Made by a program: the position numbers and the translations under genes | Source: Geodermatophilus obscurus | GTDB taxonomy: Bacteria > Actinomycetota > Actinomycetes > Mycobacteriales > Geodermatophilaceae | Reading direction: 5' to 3' | NCBI RefSeq assembly: GCF_900115395.1 | Contig: NZ_FOWE01000003.1 | Location: 124,001 to 188,000 of the forward strand | DNA length: 64,000 nucleotides | The notes under the pieces: generated by a model | Database searches by the model: none | The model's input: only the letters and a program-made list of their open reading frames with translations | What the model was told of the DNA's origin: nothing | In this document: piece by piece, positions 26,070 through 34,110 of the stretch | How positions within the stretch are numbered: position 1 is the stretch's first letter | Layout: every line of letters starts with the position of its first letter

Positions 26070-27217
26070 GCGGTGCGTCGCACGGCCTCGGCGTAGAGCA
26101 GCTCGTAGGCGGCGGCCATGACGTCGGGGGCGAAGCGCCGACGCGCCTCGGCGGCGCACACGGCCGGGTCGATCCCGCCCACCGCGCGCAGCGCCGACGC
26201 CAGCCCGGCCTCGTCGTCGGCGAGCAGCCCGGTGCGGCCGTCCTCGACCAGCGAGGGCAGGCAGCCGCGGGCGGTGGCGACCACCGGCGTGCCGGCGGCC
26301 AGCGCCTCGCACACCGCCGTCCCGCCCGGCTCGTCCCAGCGCACCGGGGTCAGCAGCGCCCGCGCCCGCCGCAGCAGGCCCTCCTTCTCCTCCCCGGCGA
26401 CGCTGCCCACCCAGCGCGCCCGCTCCCCGTCCAGGAGCGGGTCGACCTGCTCGAGGAACCAGGCGACGTCGGGGTGGCCGGTGCCCGGGTGCCCCGGGGT
26501 GGCGAGCGCGGCGTCGAGGGCGGCACGGTCGGCGAACGGCCCGACCGGGCCGGCCAGCACGACCGGCACGCCCGCCGCGACGGCGGCCCGCACCGCGGTG
26601 TCGGTGCCCTTGAGCGCGCAGATGCGGGCCAGGACCAGGACGGCGTCGTCCCGCTCGCCGGCCGGCAGCGGGGGCGGCCCGTCCACCGGGACCGCCAGGG
26701 GGACCGCGGCCAGCGTCTGCCGCCGCAGCCGCTCGGGCCCGCGGGCGACCTGGCTGTCGGACACCCCGGCGAAGAACACCCGCCCGCGGCCGTCGAAGCG
26801 CTCGTAGAAGGAGGCGTTGCGCCGCAGGTCCCAGTGCAGGGTGGCCAGCACCGGCGGGCCGACCGCTCCCATGGCGCCCAGCACCCCGGGGCCGACCACC
26901 TCCAGGTGGGTGTGCACCACGTCGAAGGGCCGGCCCGCGGCATCGGCGGCCGCGACGGCGTCGAGCACGGTCAGCACGTGGGCGTGGGCGTCGCCGACCA
27001 CCTGCGCGTACGGGGAGCCCAGCCGCTCGAACCGCCCCGCGGGGAAGGCGCTGACCAGGCCGTCGACGGGCAGCGGCGAGTCCCCGGACGCGGCCAGGAC
27101 GACGGTGTGCCCGCGGGCGCGCAGCGCCGTGGTCAGCGTGGCGACGACGTTCTCCAGCCCTCCGTACCCGACGGGCGGCACCGGGAGCCAGGGGCCGGCG
27201 TCCATGAGGATCCTCAC
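25982..27217 (-). CDS. GT4-family glycosyltransferase
   Basis: This 411-residue GT-B glycosyltransferase has an N-terminal acceptor half beginning RILMDAGPWLPVPPVGYGGL. The donor half contains the GT4 E-x7-E motif in DEPGGTAVCEALAAGTPVV, then DGRTGLL. It is probably cytoplasmic or membrane-associated. The GTG start overlaps the stop of the upstream GT81 gene (GTGA), so the two act in one operon. A natural guess is that it extends a glucosylglycerate-type product, but its substrates are not readable. Its 3' end overlaps the convergent oxidoreductase gene by 88 bp. Confidence 0.85.
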   Translation of the reverse strand: MRILMDAGPWLPVPPVGYGGLENVVATLTTALRARGHTVVLAASGDSPLPVDGLVSAFPAGRFERLGSPYAQVVGDAHAHVLTVLDAVAAADAAGRPFDVVHTHLEVVGPGVLGAMGAVGPPVLATLHWDLRRNASFYERFDGRGRVFFAGVSDSQVARGPERLRRQTLAAVPLAVPVDGPPPLPAGERDDAVLVLARICALKGTDTAVRAAVAAGVPVVLAGPVGPFADRAALDAALATPGHPGTGHPDVAWFLEQVDPLLDGERARWVGSVAGEEKEGLLRRARALLTPVRWDEPGGTAVCEALAAGTPVVATARGCLPSLVEDGRTGLLADDEAGLASALRAVGGIDPAVCAAEARRRFAPDVMAAAYELLYAEAVRRTAQVPGRTGAPVRADSATATATRWVRSASA

Positions 27218-28167
27218 GAGCGGCTCCGCCCGCCCGCGCGGACCGACCCCATCGGTGGCCGCTCGGTCACCGAGACGTCCCAGCTCACCGCCTCCACACC
27301 GTCGGCGGTCCGCAGGAACTGCAGCAGCTCGGGATCCGGTGGTCCGGGAGCCGGGCGCCGGGCGAGCGCGGTCTGCAGGATCTGCCCGGCCATGCGGCCC
27401 AGGGCGGCGTCGGACTGGTGGCTGTGCCGCCGGGTGCCGAGGTCGACCTGGGCCAGCGCGTCGACGCCGGCGCGCCCGGCCAGGTCGACCAGCAGGCCGA
27501 ACTCGACGCCGTAGCCGGAGACGAACGGCACCTGCTCGAGCAGCTCGCGGCGGCCGGCGTACTCCCCGGACAGCGGCTGCACGAAGCCGGCGAGCTGGGG
27601 CCACCAGGCGTTGAGCAGCGGCCGGGCGAGCAGCTCGGTCACCCGGCCGCCGCCGGAGGGGACGATCCCCTCGGCGGTGGTCAGCGGGCGGTCGTAGAGC
27701 GCCTTGACGTAGCCGATCGCCGGGTCGGTGAGCAGCGGGCCGAGCAGGCCGACGACGAACTGCGGGTCGAAGCCGACCAGGTCGGCGTCGACGAAGACGA
27801 CGAGGTCCCCGCCGGTGGCGTGCAGGCCCTTCCACAGCGCCTCGCCCTTGCCCGGCACCCGCCCGTGGGCGGGCAGCACGGAGGCGGTGTCGACGACGGT
27901 GGCCCCCGCGGCGGCGGCGACGGCGGCGGTTCGGTCGGACGAGCCGCTGTCGACGACGACGACCTCGTCGACCAGGGGCGTGTCGTGGACCAGCGCCTCG
28001 CGGATCGCCCGGACGATCGCGCCGACGGTCGGCTCCTCGTCCAGGGCGGGCAGGACGACGCTGACGGTGGTGCCCTGGGACCGCCGTGCCTCGGCCAGGT
28101 CGACCGCGGTCCAGGCCGTGGCCGTGTAGGTGCGCCGGCGCAGCCAGCGGTGGACGTCCGGGCGCAT
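27214..28167 (-). CDS. Glucosyl-3-phosphoglycerate synthase-like GT81, copy 2
   Basis: This 317-residue GT-A transferase resembles mycobacterial GpgS, which joins glucose from a nucleotide sugar to 3-phosphoglycerate. It has VVLPALDEEPTVG, the metal-binding VFVDADL near residue 118, and the GT81 block GGGRVTELLARPLLNAWW and LSGEYAGRRELLEQVPF, then SGYGVEFGLLVDLA. ATG 28167 was preferred over 28182 because GGGGAG precedes it by eight bases. It lies 135 bp after the stop of a closely related paralogue and overlaps the GT4 gene start. Confidence 0.83.
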   Translation of the reverse strand: MRPDVHRWLRRRTYTATAWTAVDLAEARRSQGTTVSVVLPALDEEPTVGAIVRAIREALVHDTPLVDEVVVVDSGSSDRTAAVAAAAGATVVDTASVLPAHGRVPGKGEALWKGLHATGGDLVVFVDADLVGFDPQFVVGLLGPLLTDPAIGYVKALYDRPLTTAEGIVPSGGGRVTELLARPLLNAWWPQLAGFVQPLSGEYAGRRELLEQVPFVSGYGVEFGLLVDLAGRAGVDALAQVDLGTRRHSHQSDAALGRMAGQILQTALARRPAPGPPDPELLQFLRTADGVEAVSWDVSVTERPPMGSVRAGGRSRS

Positions 28168-28302
28168 GGGTCTTCTCCCCATGGTCGGGTGCCGGCTCCT
28201 CGCCGGCACGGGCTACCCCCGTCGCGAAGGATGCCCCAGGACCCCCGGCGGAGGCGACCCGGACCAGGGACGTCCCCGCAGGTCGGCGCGGTGGAGCCGG
28301 GC

Positions 28303-29277
28303 TCAGACCACCCCGGCGCGACCGGCCCGGTACTCGGGCACGGTCACCATGGGGGGCCGCTCGTCGACGGCGACCGGGGTGCTCACCGGCACGAAGCCCC
28401 CGCCGTCGCTGCGGAACTGGGTGAGCAACCCGCCGGCGCCGGCGGACCCGGCCGCGCTGCGGGAGAGCACCGCCGAGACCACCTGCCCGGCCATCCGGCC
28501 CAGGGCCTCCTGGTCCTGCGAGGTGTGCCGGCGGACGCCCAGGTCCACCTGGGCCAGCCTGCCCAGGCCCAGCAGGCCCAGCAGGTCGACGAGCAGGCCG
28601 ACCTCCACGCCGTAGCCGGATAGGAAGGGCACCTGCTCGAGCGCCGAGCGGCGGCCGGCGTACTCCCCGCCCAGGGGCTGCACGAACCCGGCGAGCTCCG
28701 GCCACAGCGCGTTGAGCAGCGGCCGGGCGGTGAGCTCGGTGACCCGGCCCCCGCCGGCCGGCGTGGAGTGACCCCCGACCTCCAGCGGCCGCGTGTAGCA
28801 GCCCTTGACGTAGCCGACCTGCTGATCGGCCAGCAGCGGCGCGAGCAGCCCGGGCACGTAGTGCGAGACGTCGCCGAGCAGGTCGGCGTCGAGGAACACC
28901 AGCAGGTCGCCGGTGGTGGCGGCCAGCGACTTCCACAGCGCCTCGCCCTTGCCCGGCCGCGAGCCGTGCGCGGCCAGCACGTCGGCCGCCGCGACCACCT
29001 CGGCACCGGCGGCCCGGGCCCGCTCCGCGGTGCGGTCGGTGGAGTCGGAGTCGACGACGAGGACCTCGTCGACCAGGGGCACCCGGTGCACCCAGCGCTC
29101 GACCAGGTCGCTCACCAGGCCGGCGACCGTCGCCTCCTCGTCGCGGGCGGGCAGCACCACGCTCACCCGGTGGCCGCCCCGCCGCTTGGCGTGCAGCAGC
29201 GCGCCGACGTCGACGTCGGCGGCCGAGCGGACGGTGGAGGTGCGGCCGGAGAACCAGGCGCGGGCGTCGGGTCGCAT
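28303..29277 (-). CDS. gpgS: Glucosyl-3-phosphoglycerate synthase-like GT81, copy 1
   Basis: This 324-residue paralogue of the next gene is first in the operon. It keeps VVLPARDEEATVA, LVFLDADLLGD, GGGRVTELTARPLLNALWPE, LGGEYAGRRSALEQVPF, and SGYGVEVGLLVDLLG. The LQPLGGEY-like block is closer to M. tuberculosis GpgS than in the second copy, so the symbol is applied here. Its product, glucosylglycerate, serves as a compatible solute or as a primer for methylglucose polysaccharides. No GpgP phosphatase is adjacent. ATG 29277 begins the conserved N-terminus MRPDARAWF, shared with copy 2 (MRPDVHRWL). Confidence 0.85.
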   Translation of the reverse strand: MRPDARAWFSGRTSTVRSAADVDVGALLHAKRRGGHRVSVVLPARDEEATVAGLVSDLVERWVHRVPLVDEVLVVDSDSTDRTAERARAAGAEVVAAADVLAAHGSRPGKGEALWKSLAATTGDLLVFLDADLLGDVSHYVPGLLAPLLADQQVGYVKGCYTRPLEVGGHSTPAGGGRVTELTARPLLNALWPELAGFVQPLGGEYAGRRSALEQVPFLSGYGVEVGLLVDLLGLLGLGRLAQVDLGVRRHTSQDQEALGRMAGQVVSAVLSRSAAGSAGAGGLLTQFRSDGGGFVPVSTPVAVDERPPMVTVPEYRAGRAGVV

Positions 29278-29344
29278 CGGCCCACTGTCGTGGAGGGCGG
29301 CGGCCCTCCGCCACGGAGGGCGGCGGTGTTCACGAACCCGTAGC

Positions 29345-29385
29345 CCGGCGTTCCCGGAACGGCCCGGGACGGTCCGGAACGCCGG
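29345..29385 (-). terminator. Hairpin terminator of the phosphatase-fusion operon
   Basis: CCGGCGTTCC (29345-29354) and GGAACGCCGG (29376-29385) pair perfectly. On the minus strand the hairpin starts one base after the stop of the holin/phosphatase gene. It therefore separates this operon from the GT81 operon downstream. No T-run follows. Confidence 0.6.
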
Positions 29386-29386
29386 C

Positions 29387-31555
29387 TCACACCCGGCTGC
29401 GGTCGGCCTCGCGCAGGGCGGTGACGCTGAGCGGGCCCACGGGCGCGCCGGCGCCGTCGGGCTCGGGGTGCCCGAGCTCGGTGAGCCAACCGCGCAGCAC
29501 CCGGTGCAGGTGCTCGGCGCCGATGATCTCCCCGGGGGCGCTCAGCTGCCGCGGGTGGGCGAGGAAGCCGTGCTGCTGCGGGCCGCCGAGCCCCCCGTGG
29601 GAGCCGACGTGCGGCTCGAACGGCGAGGCCTCGTCGGTGTCGGGGTCGTAGCGGCTGTTGACCATCACGTCGGGGCAGTGCGGGAACGCCGAGACCCGCG
29701 CCACGAGCGCCGGCGCGTGCCCGCCGTAGGGGACCAGCGGGTCGGTGCCGATCACCACGCCGGTGGCCAGCCGGTGCAGCCCGTCGCGGCCGAGCACCAC
29801 CGGTCCGTGCTCGTCGGAGTGCACCAGCAGGAAGCCGACGCCGTCGTGGTCGACCAGCGCCGGCAGCAGGTCCGGCCAGTGCCGCTCGATCTCCTCCAGC
29901 GGCACCCGGCCGGGGAGGTCGGCGAAGGAGACGCCCGCCGTGTGGCCGGAGACGACGACCACCACCCCCGGTGCCACCCGGGCGACCCGGCCCGGCTGCC
30001 CCGACGGCGTCCGGTGGGAGTGCTCGCCGGCGCCGGCGCTCTCGACCCGCTCCCGCAGCCGCCGCGCGATCGGCCCGGGTCCCGAGGCGGCCTCGGCCAG
30101 CGCGGAGGCGACCTGCCAGCCCTCGACGGCGCGCCGGCTGTCGCGGGGCCCGGACCCGGACCGCCCCGGTGCCGGCGCCCCGCCGCAGTGCCGGCCGACG
30201 AACGCCTCGATCGTCTCCCCGAAGCGCTGCGCGAACGCCTCGCCCTGGGTCTGGCCGTGGTCGGAGAGCAGCACCAGGTGGTAGTCGCGCGGCGCCAGCT
30301 GGGCGGCGCGGGCCAGCCGGCCGATCTGCTGGTCGATGCTGCGCAGCACCTCGAGGGTGTCGAACCGCTCGACGCCGCTGTGGTGGGCGACCTCGTCGTA
30401 GCCGAGGAAGTCGGCGTAGACCACCGGGCGCCCGGCCAGCACGTCCTCGAGGATCGCCGCGACCACGACGTCGCGGGCGATGACCGTCGTCCCCGGGCGG
30501 GCCAGCGGGTAGATGCCGCCGCGGCTGGTGCGGGGGCGCACGTCGGCGCGCCGCTGGCGGGCGGCGGCGGCGAGCTCTCGGTAGACGTCGACGACCGAGA
30601 CGCCCAGCGTGCGGACGGCGTTCACCGGGTTGGCGAAGTAGGCGTAGTAGCCCGCGCCCACCCGCTCCCGGCGGCGGATCGAGCGCCGCGTGGTCACCAG
30701 CGGCAGCGAGCTCATCGTCAGGCTCACGTGCGGGGCGTCGCCGCTGAACAGGTTGCCCCGGCTGGCGCCCTCGCCGGCCAGCAGCCCGCGCCCGTCGGAG
30801 TGCCGCCGCTCCACCTCCGCGGCGTCGGCGGGGTGCGACACCTGCACGACGTGGTCGCGGTCCTTCTCGTAGTACCGGAACCCCACGACGTCGTGGTTGG
30901 AGCCGTGCAGGATGCCGCAGACCGCGGCCCCGGTCTGGGAGCTCCAGTCGGTGTGCCAGGAGGTGAGGGCGTGGCTGCCCGACCGCAGCCACGCGGCCAG
31001 CGTGGGCATCGACCCGTCGCGGACGGCCCGGCGCGCGGTGTCGGCGCCGAGACCGTCGATCTGCAGGAACAGCACTCCCGGCGGGGACGGGCCGGCCGCC
31101 TCGGCACGCGCGGCGCGGCGGCGGGCGCGGCGGAAGAAGACCTCGTCCTCGTCGATGGCCAGCGCGCTGCTGACCACCGCCGTCACCGCGGCCATCGCGA
31201 CGACGACCAGCACGGCGGTGCGCAGGTCGGCGACCGTCACGCCGGGGACGGCGAAGGAGACCGCGAGCACCCCGGCCCCCAGGAGCAGGAAGCTGCCCAG
31301 GCCCAGGGTGAACAGGGCGAGCGGCAGCGCAACCCGCATGACCAGCGGCCACACCACCCCGGCGAGCAGGCCCAGCAGCAGGGCGGTCAGCGGCGGCTGC
31401 CACCACGCCGTCATCGCGAATCCCTCGAGCCAGCGGTCGAGGACGACGAGGGCGAGGGTGGTGAGCAGCCAGGTCAGCAGCACGCGGGCCGGTGCGCGAC
31501 CGCGGGCGAGCACCCGGCCGTCCCCGCCGGGACGGCGCCGGTCCGGGCGGCTCAC
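29387..31555 (-). CDS. Fusion of holin-like membrane domain and alkaline-phosphatase-superfamily domain
   Basis: This 722-residue protein has an N-terminal part of about 125 residues with four hydrophobic helices resembling the phage-holin-4 (PF04020) membrane family, beginning LLTWLLTTLALVVLDRWLEG. A large alkaline-phosphatase-fold domain of the nucleotide pyrophosphatase/phosphodiesterase kind follows. Metal and catalytic residues are visible: LQIDGLGAD, a threonine in SSQTGAAVCGILHGSNHD as likely nucleophile, DFLGYDEVAHHSG, LLSDHGQTQG and GSHGGLGG. Whether the enzyme domain faces the cytoplasm or outside is not clear from sequence. The GTG start overlaps the stop of the upstream DedA gene. 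Substrate is unknown; phospholipid or cell-envelope phosphodiesters are possible. Confidence 0.82.
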   Translation of the reverse strand: MSRPDRRRPGGDGRVLARGRAPARVLLTWLLTTLALVVLDRWLEGFAMTAWWQPPLTALLLGLLAGVVWPLVMRVALPLALFTLGLGSFLLLGAGVLAVSFAVPGVTVADLRTAVLVVVAMAAVTAVVSSALAIDEDEVFFRRARRRAARAEAAGPSPPGVLFLQIDGLGADTARRAVRDGSMPTLAAWLRSGSHALTSWHTDWSSQTGAAVCGILHGSNHDVVGFRYYEKDRDHVVQVSHPADAAEVERRHSDGRGLLAGEGASRGNLFSGDAPHVSLTMSSLPLVTTRRSIRRRERVGAGYYAYFANPVNAVRTLGVSVVDVYRELAAAARQRRADVRPRTSRGGIYPLARPGTTVIARDVVVAAILEDVLAGRPVVYADFLGYDEVAHHSGVERFDTLEVLRSIDQQIGRLARAAQLAPRDYHLVLLSDHGQTQGEAFAQRFGETIEAFVGRHCGGAPAPGRSGSGPRDSRRAVEGWQVASALAEAASGPGPIARRLRERVESAGAGEHSHRTPSGQPGRVARVAPGVVVVVSGHTAGVSFADLPGRVPLEEIERHWPDLLPALVDHDGVGFLLVHSDEHGPVVLGRDGLHRLATGVVIGTDPLVPYGGHAPALVARVSAFPHCPDVMVNSRYDPDTDEASPFEPHVGSHGGLGGPQQHGFLAHPRQLSAPGEIIGAEHLHRVLRGWLTELGHPEPDGAGAPVGPLSVTALREADRSRV

Positions 31556-32256
31556 GACGCGGGGCGGCACGGGGCCGGGCCGGCCGGGGCCGCGGCGCCC
31601 GCGTCGTCCCCCTCGTCGTCCCCCTCGTCGTCCCCCCGGTCCCCGGCGGTTCCCGGCCCGGCCGGGGGCCGCCGGCGGCGTGACTGGGCGAGGCCGAGCA
31701 GCAGACCGACCACCAGCACGAGCAGGGTCGCGACCAGCGTGGCCAGGAGCGGGTCGTCGAAGACGCCGCCGCTGGCCACGCCGATGAGGGCGTAGGCCAC
31801 CGCCCACAGGGTCGCGGCGAGCAGGGAGGCCGGGAGCAGCCGCCGCCACGGGTAGGCCAGCGCCCCGGCCGCGAGCAGCACCGGGATGCGGCCGGCCGGC
31901 AGCAGGCGCCCGGCGACGACGATCAGCCAGCCGTGCCGGCGGAACTGCTCGCGGACCTCCTCGATCCGGTCGGCGTGCTGCCCGCGGGCCACCCACCGGA
32001 CCGCGGCCGGCCCGCCGGACCGGCACACGGCGAAGGTGACGACGTCGCCGGCCCAGGCGCCGAGGGTGGACAGCACCAGCACCAGCACGAGGTCGAGCCG
32101 GCCGGTGCTGACGGCGAGCGCGGCCGCGGCTCCCACGACGGCGCCGGTGGGGACGACCGGCACGATCGAGCCCAGCAGCACCCCGCCGAACACGACCGGG
32201 TAGCCCAGCGAGGAGCCGTCGGTCCAGCCGGCCGCGACGGTGCCGGCGGCGCTCAC
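31552..32256 (-). CDS. DedA/SNARE-associated-family membrane protein
   Basis: This 234-residue polytopic protein of the DedA (VTT domain) family has the conserved segment VVAGRLLPAGRIPVLLAAGAL and GAWAGDVVTFAVCR in the first half. DedA proteins move lipids between leaflets, including undecaprenyl phosphate in some members. The C-terminal tail is acidic because a 12-bp unit repeats about three times near 31607-31640, encoding DDEG repeats. Start GTG 32256 overlaps the preceding MBL gene stop, and its own stop overlaps the phosphatase-fusion start. Confidence 0.85.
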   Translation of the reverse strand: MSAAGTVAAGWTDGSSLGYPVVFGGVLLGSIVPVVPTGAVVGAAAALAVSTGRLDLVLVLVLSTLGAWAGDVVTFAVCRSGGPAAVRWVARGQHADRIEEVREQFRRHGWLIVVAGRLLPAGRIPVLLAAGALAYPWRRLLPASLLAATLWAVAYALIGVASGGVFDDPLLATLVATLLVLVVGLLLGLAQSRRRRPPAGPGTAGDRGDDEGDDEGDDAGAAAPAGPAPCRPAS

Positions 32257-33062
32257 GGCGTCTCCGCCGCGGTGGGCAGGACCACCGGCCGGCCGGGGTC
32301 GGTGACCACCACGGTGGTGCCCAGCCCCCGGGCGGCGACCGCGGCGGCGAACCGCCGCGGGGGCTCGACCAGCAGCCGGCGGTAGCGGCCGGCCAGGCCG
32401 GGCAGCGCCGTCGCGCCGCGGACGGCGAGGGTGCCCCAGTGCACCGGGACGGCGACCCGCGGCCTGATGCGGGCCACCGCCTCGGCGGCCCGCCGGGGGT
32501 CGAGGTGGCCGGGGCCGAGGGTCGGGCCCCAGCCCCAGACCGGCACCAGGGCGACGTCGACGCCGCGGTCGCCGATGCGGGTCATGCCGTCGAAGAGGTC
32601 GGTGTCGCCGCAGGCGTAGACGGTGCCGCCGTCGCCCTCGACGAGGTGGCCGACCGCCGCGGTGTCGGGCCCGTGGGTGAACCGGGGGCCCCAGCGGTGG
32701 CCGCTGTGCCGGGCCGGGACCGCGGTGACCCGCAGCCGGCCGTGCGTCAGGGACTCCCCGGGCGCGAGCTCGTCGACCCGGCGCAGGCCCCGGCCGCGCA
32801 GCCACGCACCGGCGCCGCGCGGCACGACGACCCGGACGCCGTCGCCGAGCATCCGCAGCGAGCGCAGGTGCAGGTGGTCGCCGTGCAGGTGGCTGACCAG
32901 CACGAGGTCGACGCCGGCCCACGCCGCCGCGGGCGGCGGGGGGACGACCCGCCGCAGCGGGCCGGCAGTGGCGGTGAGCAGCGGGTCGGTGAGCACCGTG
33001 CAGCCGGCCAGCTCGACGCGGACGGTCGAGTGGCCGAGGTAGTGCAGCACCGGGTCGCCCAC
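32253..33062 (-). CDS. MBL-fold metallo-hydrolase
   Basis: This 269-residue metallo-beta-lactamase-fold protein has LGHSTVRVEL at the N-terminus, the metal motif SHLHGDHLH near residue 57, ACGDTDLFDG and VPVHWGT. The order and motifs resemble the UlaG/YtnP/NAPE-PLD-like subgroup (beta-lactamase_2). It is the first gene of a three-gene operon with DedA and the holin/phosphatase fusion, where phospholipid or lactone hydrolysis is conceivable. A GATACT box six bases before the GTG suggests a leaderless start. Confidence 0.82.
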   Translation of the reverse strand: MGDPVLHYLGHSTVRVELAGCTVLTDPLLTATAGPLRRVVPPPPAAAWAGVDLVLVSHLHGDHLHLRSLRMLGDGVRVVVPRGAGAWLRGRGLRRVDELAPGESLTHGRLRVTAVPARHSGHRWGPRFTHGPDTAAVGHLVEGDGGTVYACGDTDLFDGMTRIGDRGVDVALVPVWGWGPTLGPGHLDPRRAAEAVARIRPRVAVPVHWGTLAVRGATALPGLAGRYRRLLVEPPRRFAAAVAARGLGTTVVVTDPGRPVVLPTAAETP

Positions 33063-33180
33063 ACGCGCAGTATCGACCCCGGCACCGACGCACCGGGAGG
33101 GTCGTGCCGCTCCGGGTCGCGGGACCCGGCGGGGCACCGGCGCGCCGTTCCGGGTGCGGCGGGGACGGATGCGTTCCACC

Positions 33181-33459
33181 ATGCCTGCCATGACCTCAGT
33201 GGGGGACGACCCGGGGTTGCCACGGCCGGCCGAGATGTCCGGCGAGCTGCGGCGCATGGCGCTGCACCTGGAGACGGCTGCCGTGCTGGAGCTGCGCGCC
33301 CAGCGGACGGCCGACCCGCGCCAGGTGGCCGTGCTGCGCCGCCGCGCCGAGCAGCGCCGCCAGGAGGCCGCGCGGCTGCGCGAGCGGCTCGCCGCGTGCG
33401 GGATGGCCCTGCCGCCGCGCCCCGACCGGGCGCCGGCGCCCACTGCCGCCGCACCCTGA
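33181..33459 (+). CDS. Small hypothetical protein with coiled-coil potential
   Basis: The 92-residue product is rich in Arg, Ala, Leu and Glu in its middle part (LRRMALHLETAAVLELRAQR and RQVAVLRRRAEQRRQEAARL), which would form a long helix or coiled coil. A Pro/Ala-rich tail follows. I do not recognise a family. ATG 33181 and ATG 33190 are both possible and neither has a strong ribosome-binding site. It is divergent from the MBL gene and 40 bp before the MmcQ/YjbR gene. Confidence 0.55.
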   Translation: MPAMTSVGDDPGLPRPAEMSGELRRMALHLETAAVLELRAQRTADPRQVAVLRRRAEQRRQEAARLRERLAACGMALPPRPDRAPAPTAAAP

Positions 33460-33486
33460 CCCGGTCCCGCGGGGCGCCCCGGGCGC

Positions 33487-33492
33487 TACCGT
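33487..33492 (+). promoter_or_regulatory. -10 box of a leaderless promoter (MmcQ/YjbR gene)
   Basis: TACCGT is followed by seven bases and then the GTG start at 33500, with no ribosome-binding site. This is the same TANNNT-N7-start layout seen at other genes in the window. Confidence 0.5.
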
Positions 33493-33499
33493 CCCGGCC

Positions 33500-33886
33500 G
33501 TGGCCACCTGGGCGGACGTGCGGCGCCTGGCCCTCGCGCTGCCCGCCACCACCGAGGGCACCGCGTGGGGCTCGCCGGCGTGGAAGGTGCGCGACCGGAC
33601 GTTCGTCTGGGAGCGGCCGCTGCGCCGTGCCGACCTCGAGCACCTCGGCGACGCCGCGCCCGACGGCCCGGTGCTCGGCGCGGCCGTGGCCGACGAGGGC
33701 GTCAAGCGGGCGCTGGTCGCCGACGACCCCGCCGTCTACCTGACGACGCCGCACTTCGACGGGTACGCCGCCGTCCTCGTCCGGCTCGACGCCATCGACG
33801 CCGGCGAGCTGGCCGAGCTCGTCACCGACGCGTGGCTGGTCAAGGCGCCGCGGAAGCTGGCCCGCGAGCACCTCGCCGGCGGCTGA
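33500..33886 (+). CDS. MmcQ/YjbR-family protein
   Basis: This 128-residue protein of the MmcQ/YjbR (CyaY-like fold) family is cytoplasmic, and members are annotated as DNA-binding although the function is poorly defined. The signature parts are visible: LALALPATTEGTAWGSPAWKV at the N-terminus and ELVTDAWLVKAPRKLAREHL at the C-terminus. The length is normal. The GTG start is seven bases after a TACCGT box. Two strong inverted repeats lie directly after the stop. Confidence 0.85.
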   Translation: MATWADVRRLALALPATTEGTAWGSPAWKVRDRTFVWERPLRRADLEHLGDAAPDGPVLGAAVADEGVKRALVADDPAVYLTTPHFDGYAAVLVRLDAIDAGELAELVTDAWLVKAPRKLAREHLAGG

Positions 33887-33895
33887 CGACGCGGG

Positions 33896-33958
33896 GATCA
33901 GGTGACCTGATCGCAGGGCGTCCTCCCGCACGGTGGGACGTGGGGGAGGACGCCCTGC
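33896..33958 (+). terminator. Double inverted repeat, probable terminator
   Basis: Ten bases after the MmcQ/YjbR stop, GATCAGGT-G-ACCTGATC (33896-33912) forms a 17-bp palindrome. Immediately after it, GCAGGGCGTCCTCCC (33913-33927) pairs over 15 bp with 33944-33958, enclosing a 16-base loop. The second hairpin is strong enough to end transcription. The first, shorter palindrome looks more like a protein-binding site or an auxiliary hairpin. Confidence 0.65.
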
Positions 33959-33977
33959 GGTACGGGAGGACGCGGTG

Positions 33978-34009
33978 CGACGGCGGTGGGCGACGACGGC
34001 GGTGGGCGA
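33978..34009. repeat. Perfect 16-bp tandem duplication
   Basis: CGACGGCGGTGGGCGA occurs twice in direct succession (33978-33993 and 33994-34009) in the region upstream of the secreted-protein gene. No function can be assigned; it is downstream of the terminator-like hairpins and outside any supported gene. Confidence 0.8.
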
Positions 34010-34110
34010 CGAGCCGGTGGTCTGCTGACCGCGCGCGAACCCCTGGCCGGGGGAACAGACGTCTGGCATGTTGCGCCGCCGTTGCCCTCCCCGTGATCAC
34101 AGGAGATCCC

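Noticed and set aside
29387-31555. A prophage remnant suggested by the holin-like domain
   Set aside because: The domain is fused to a metabolic-type phosphodiesterase, there are no other phage genes, and the operon partners are DedA and MBL proteins.
31607-31640. A CRISPR-like or regulatory repeat array
   Set aside because: The 12-bp units are within the DedA coding region and encode an acidic DDEG tail; there are no spacers.
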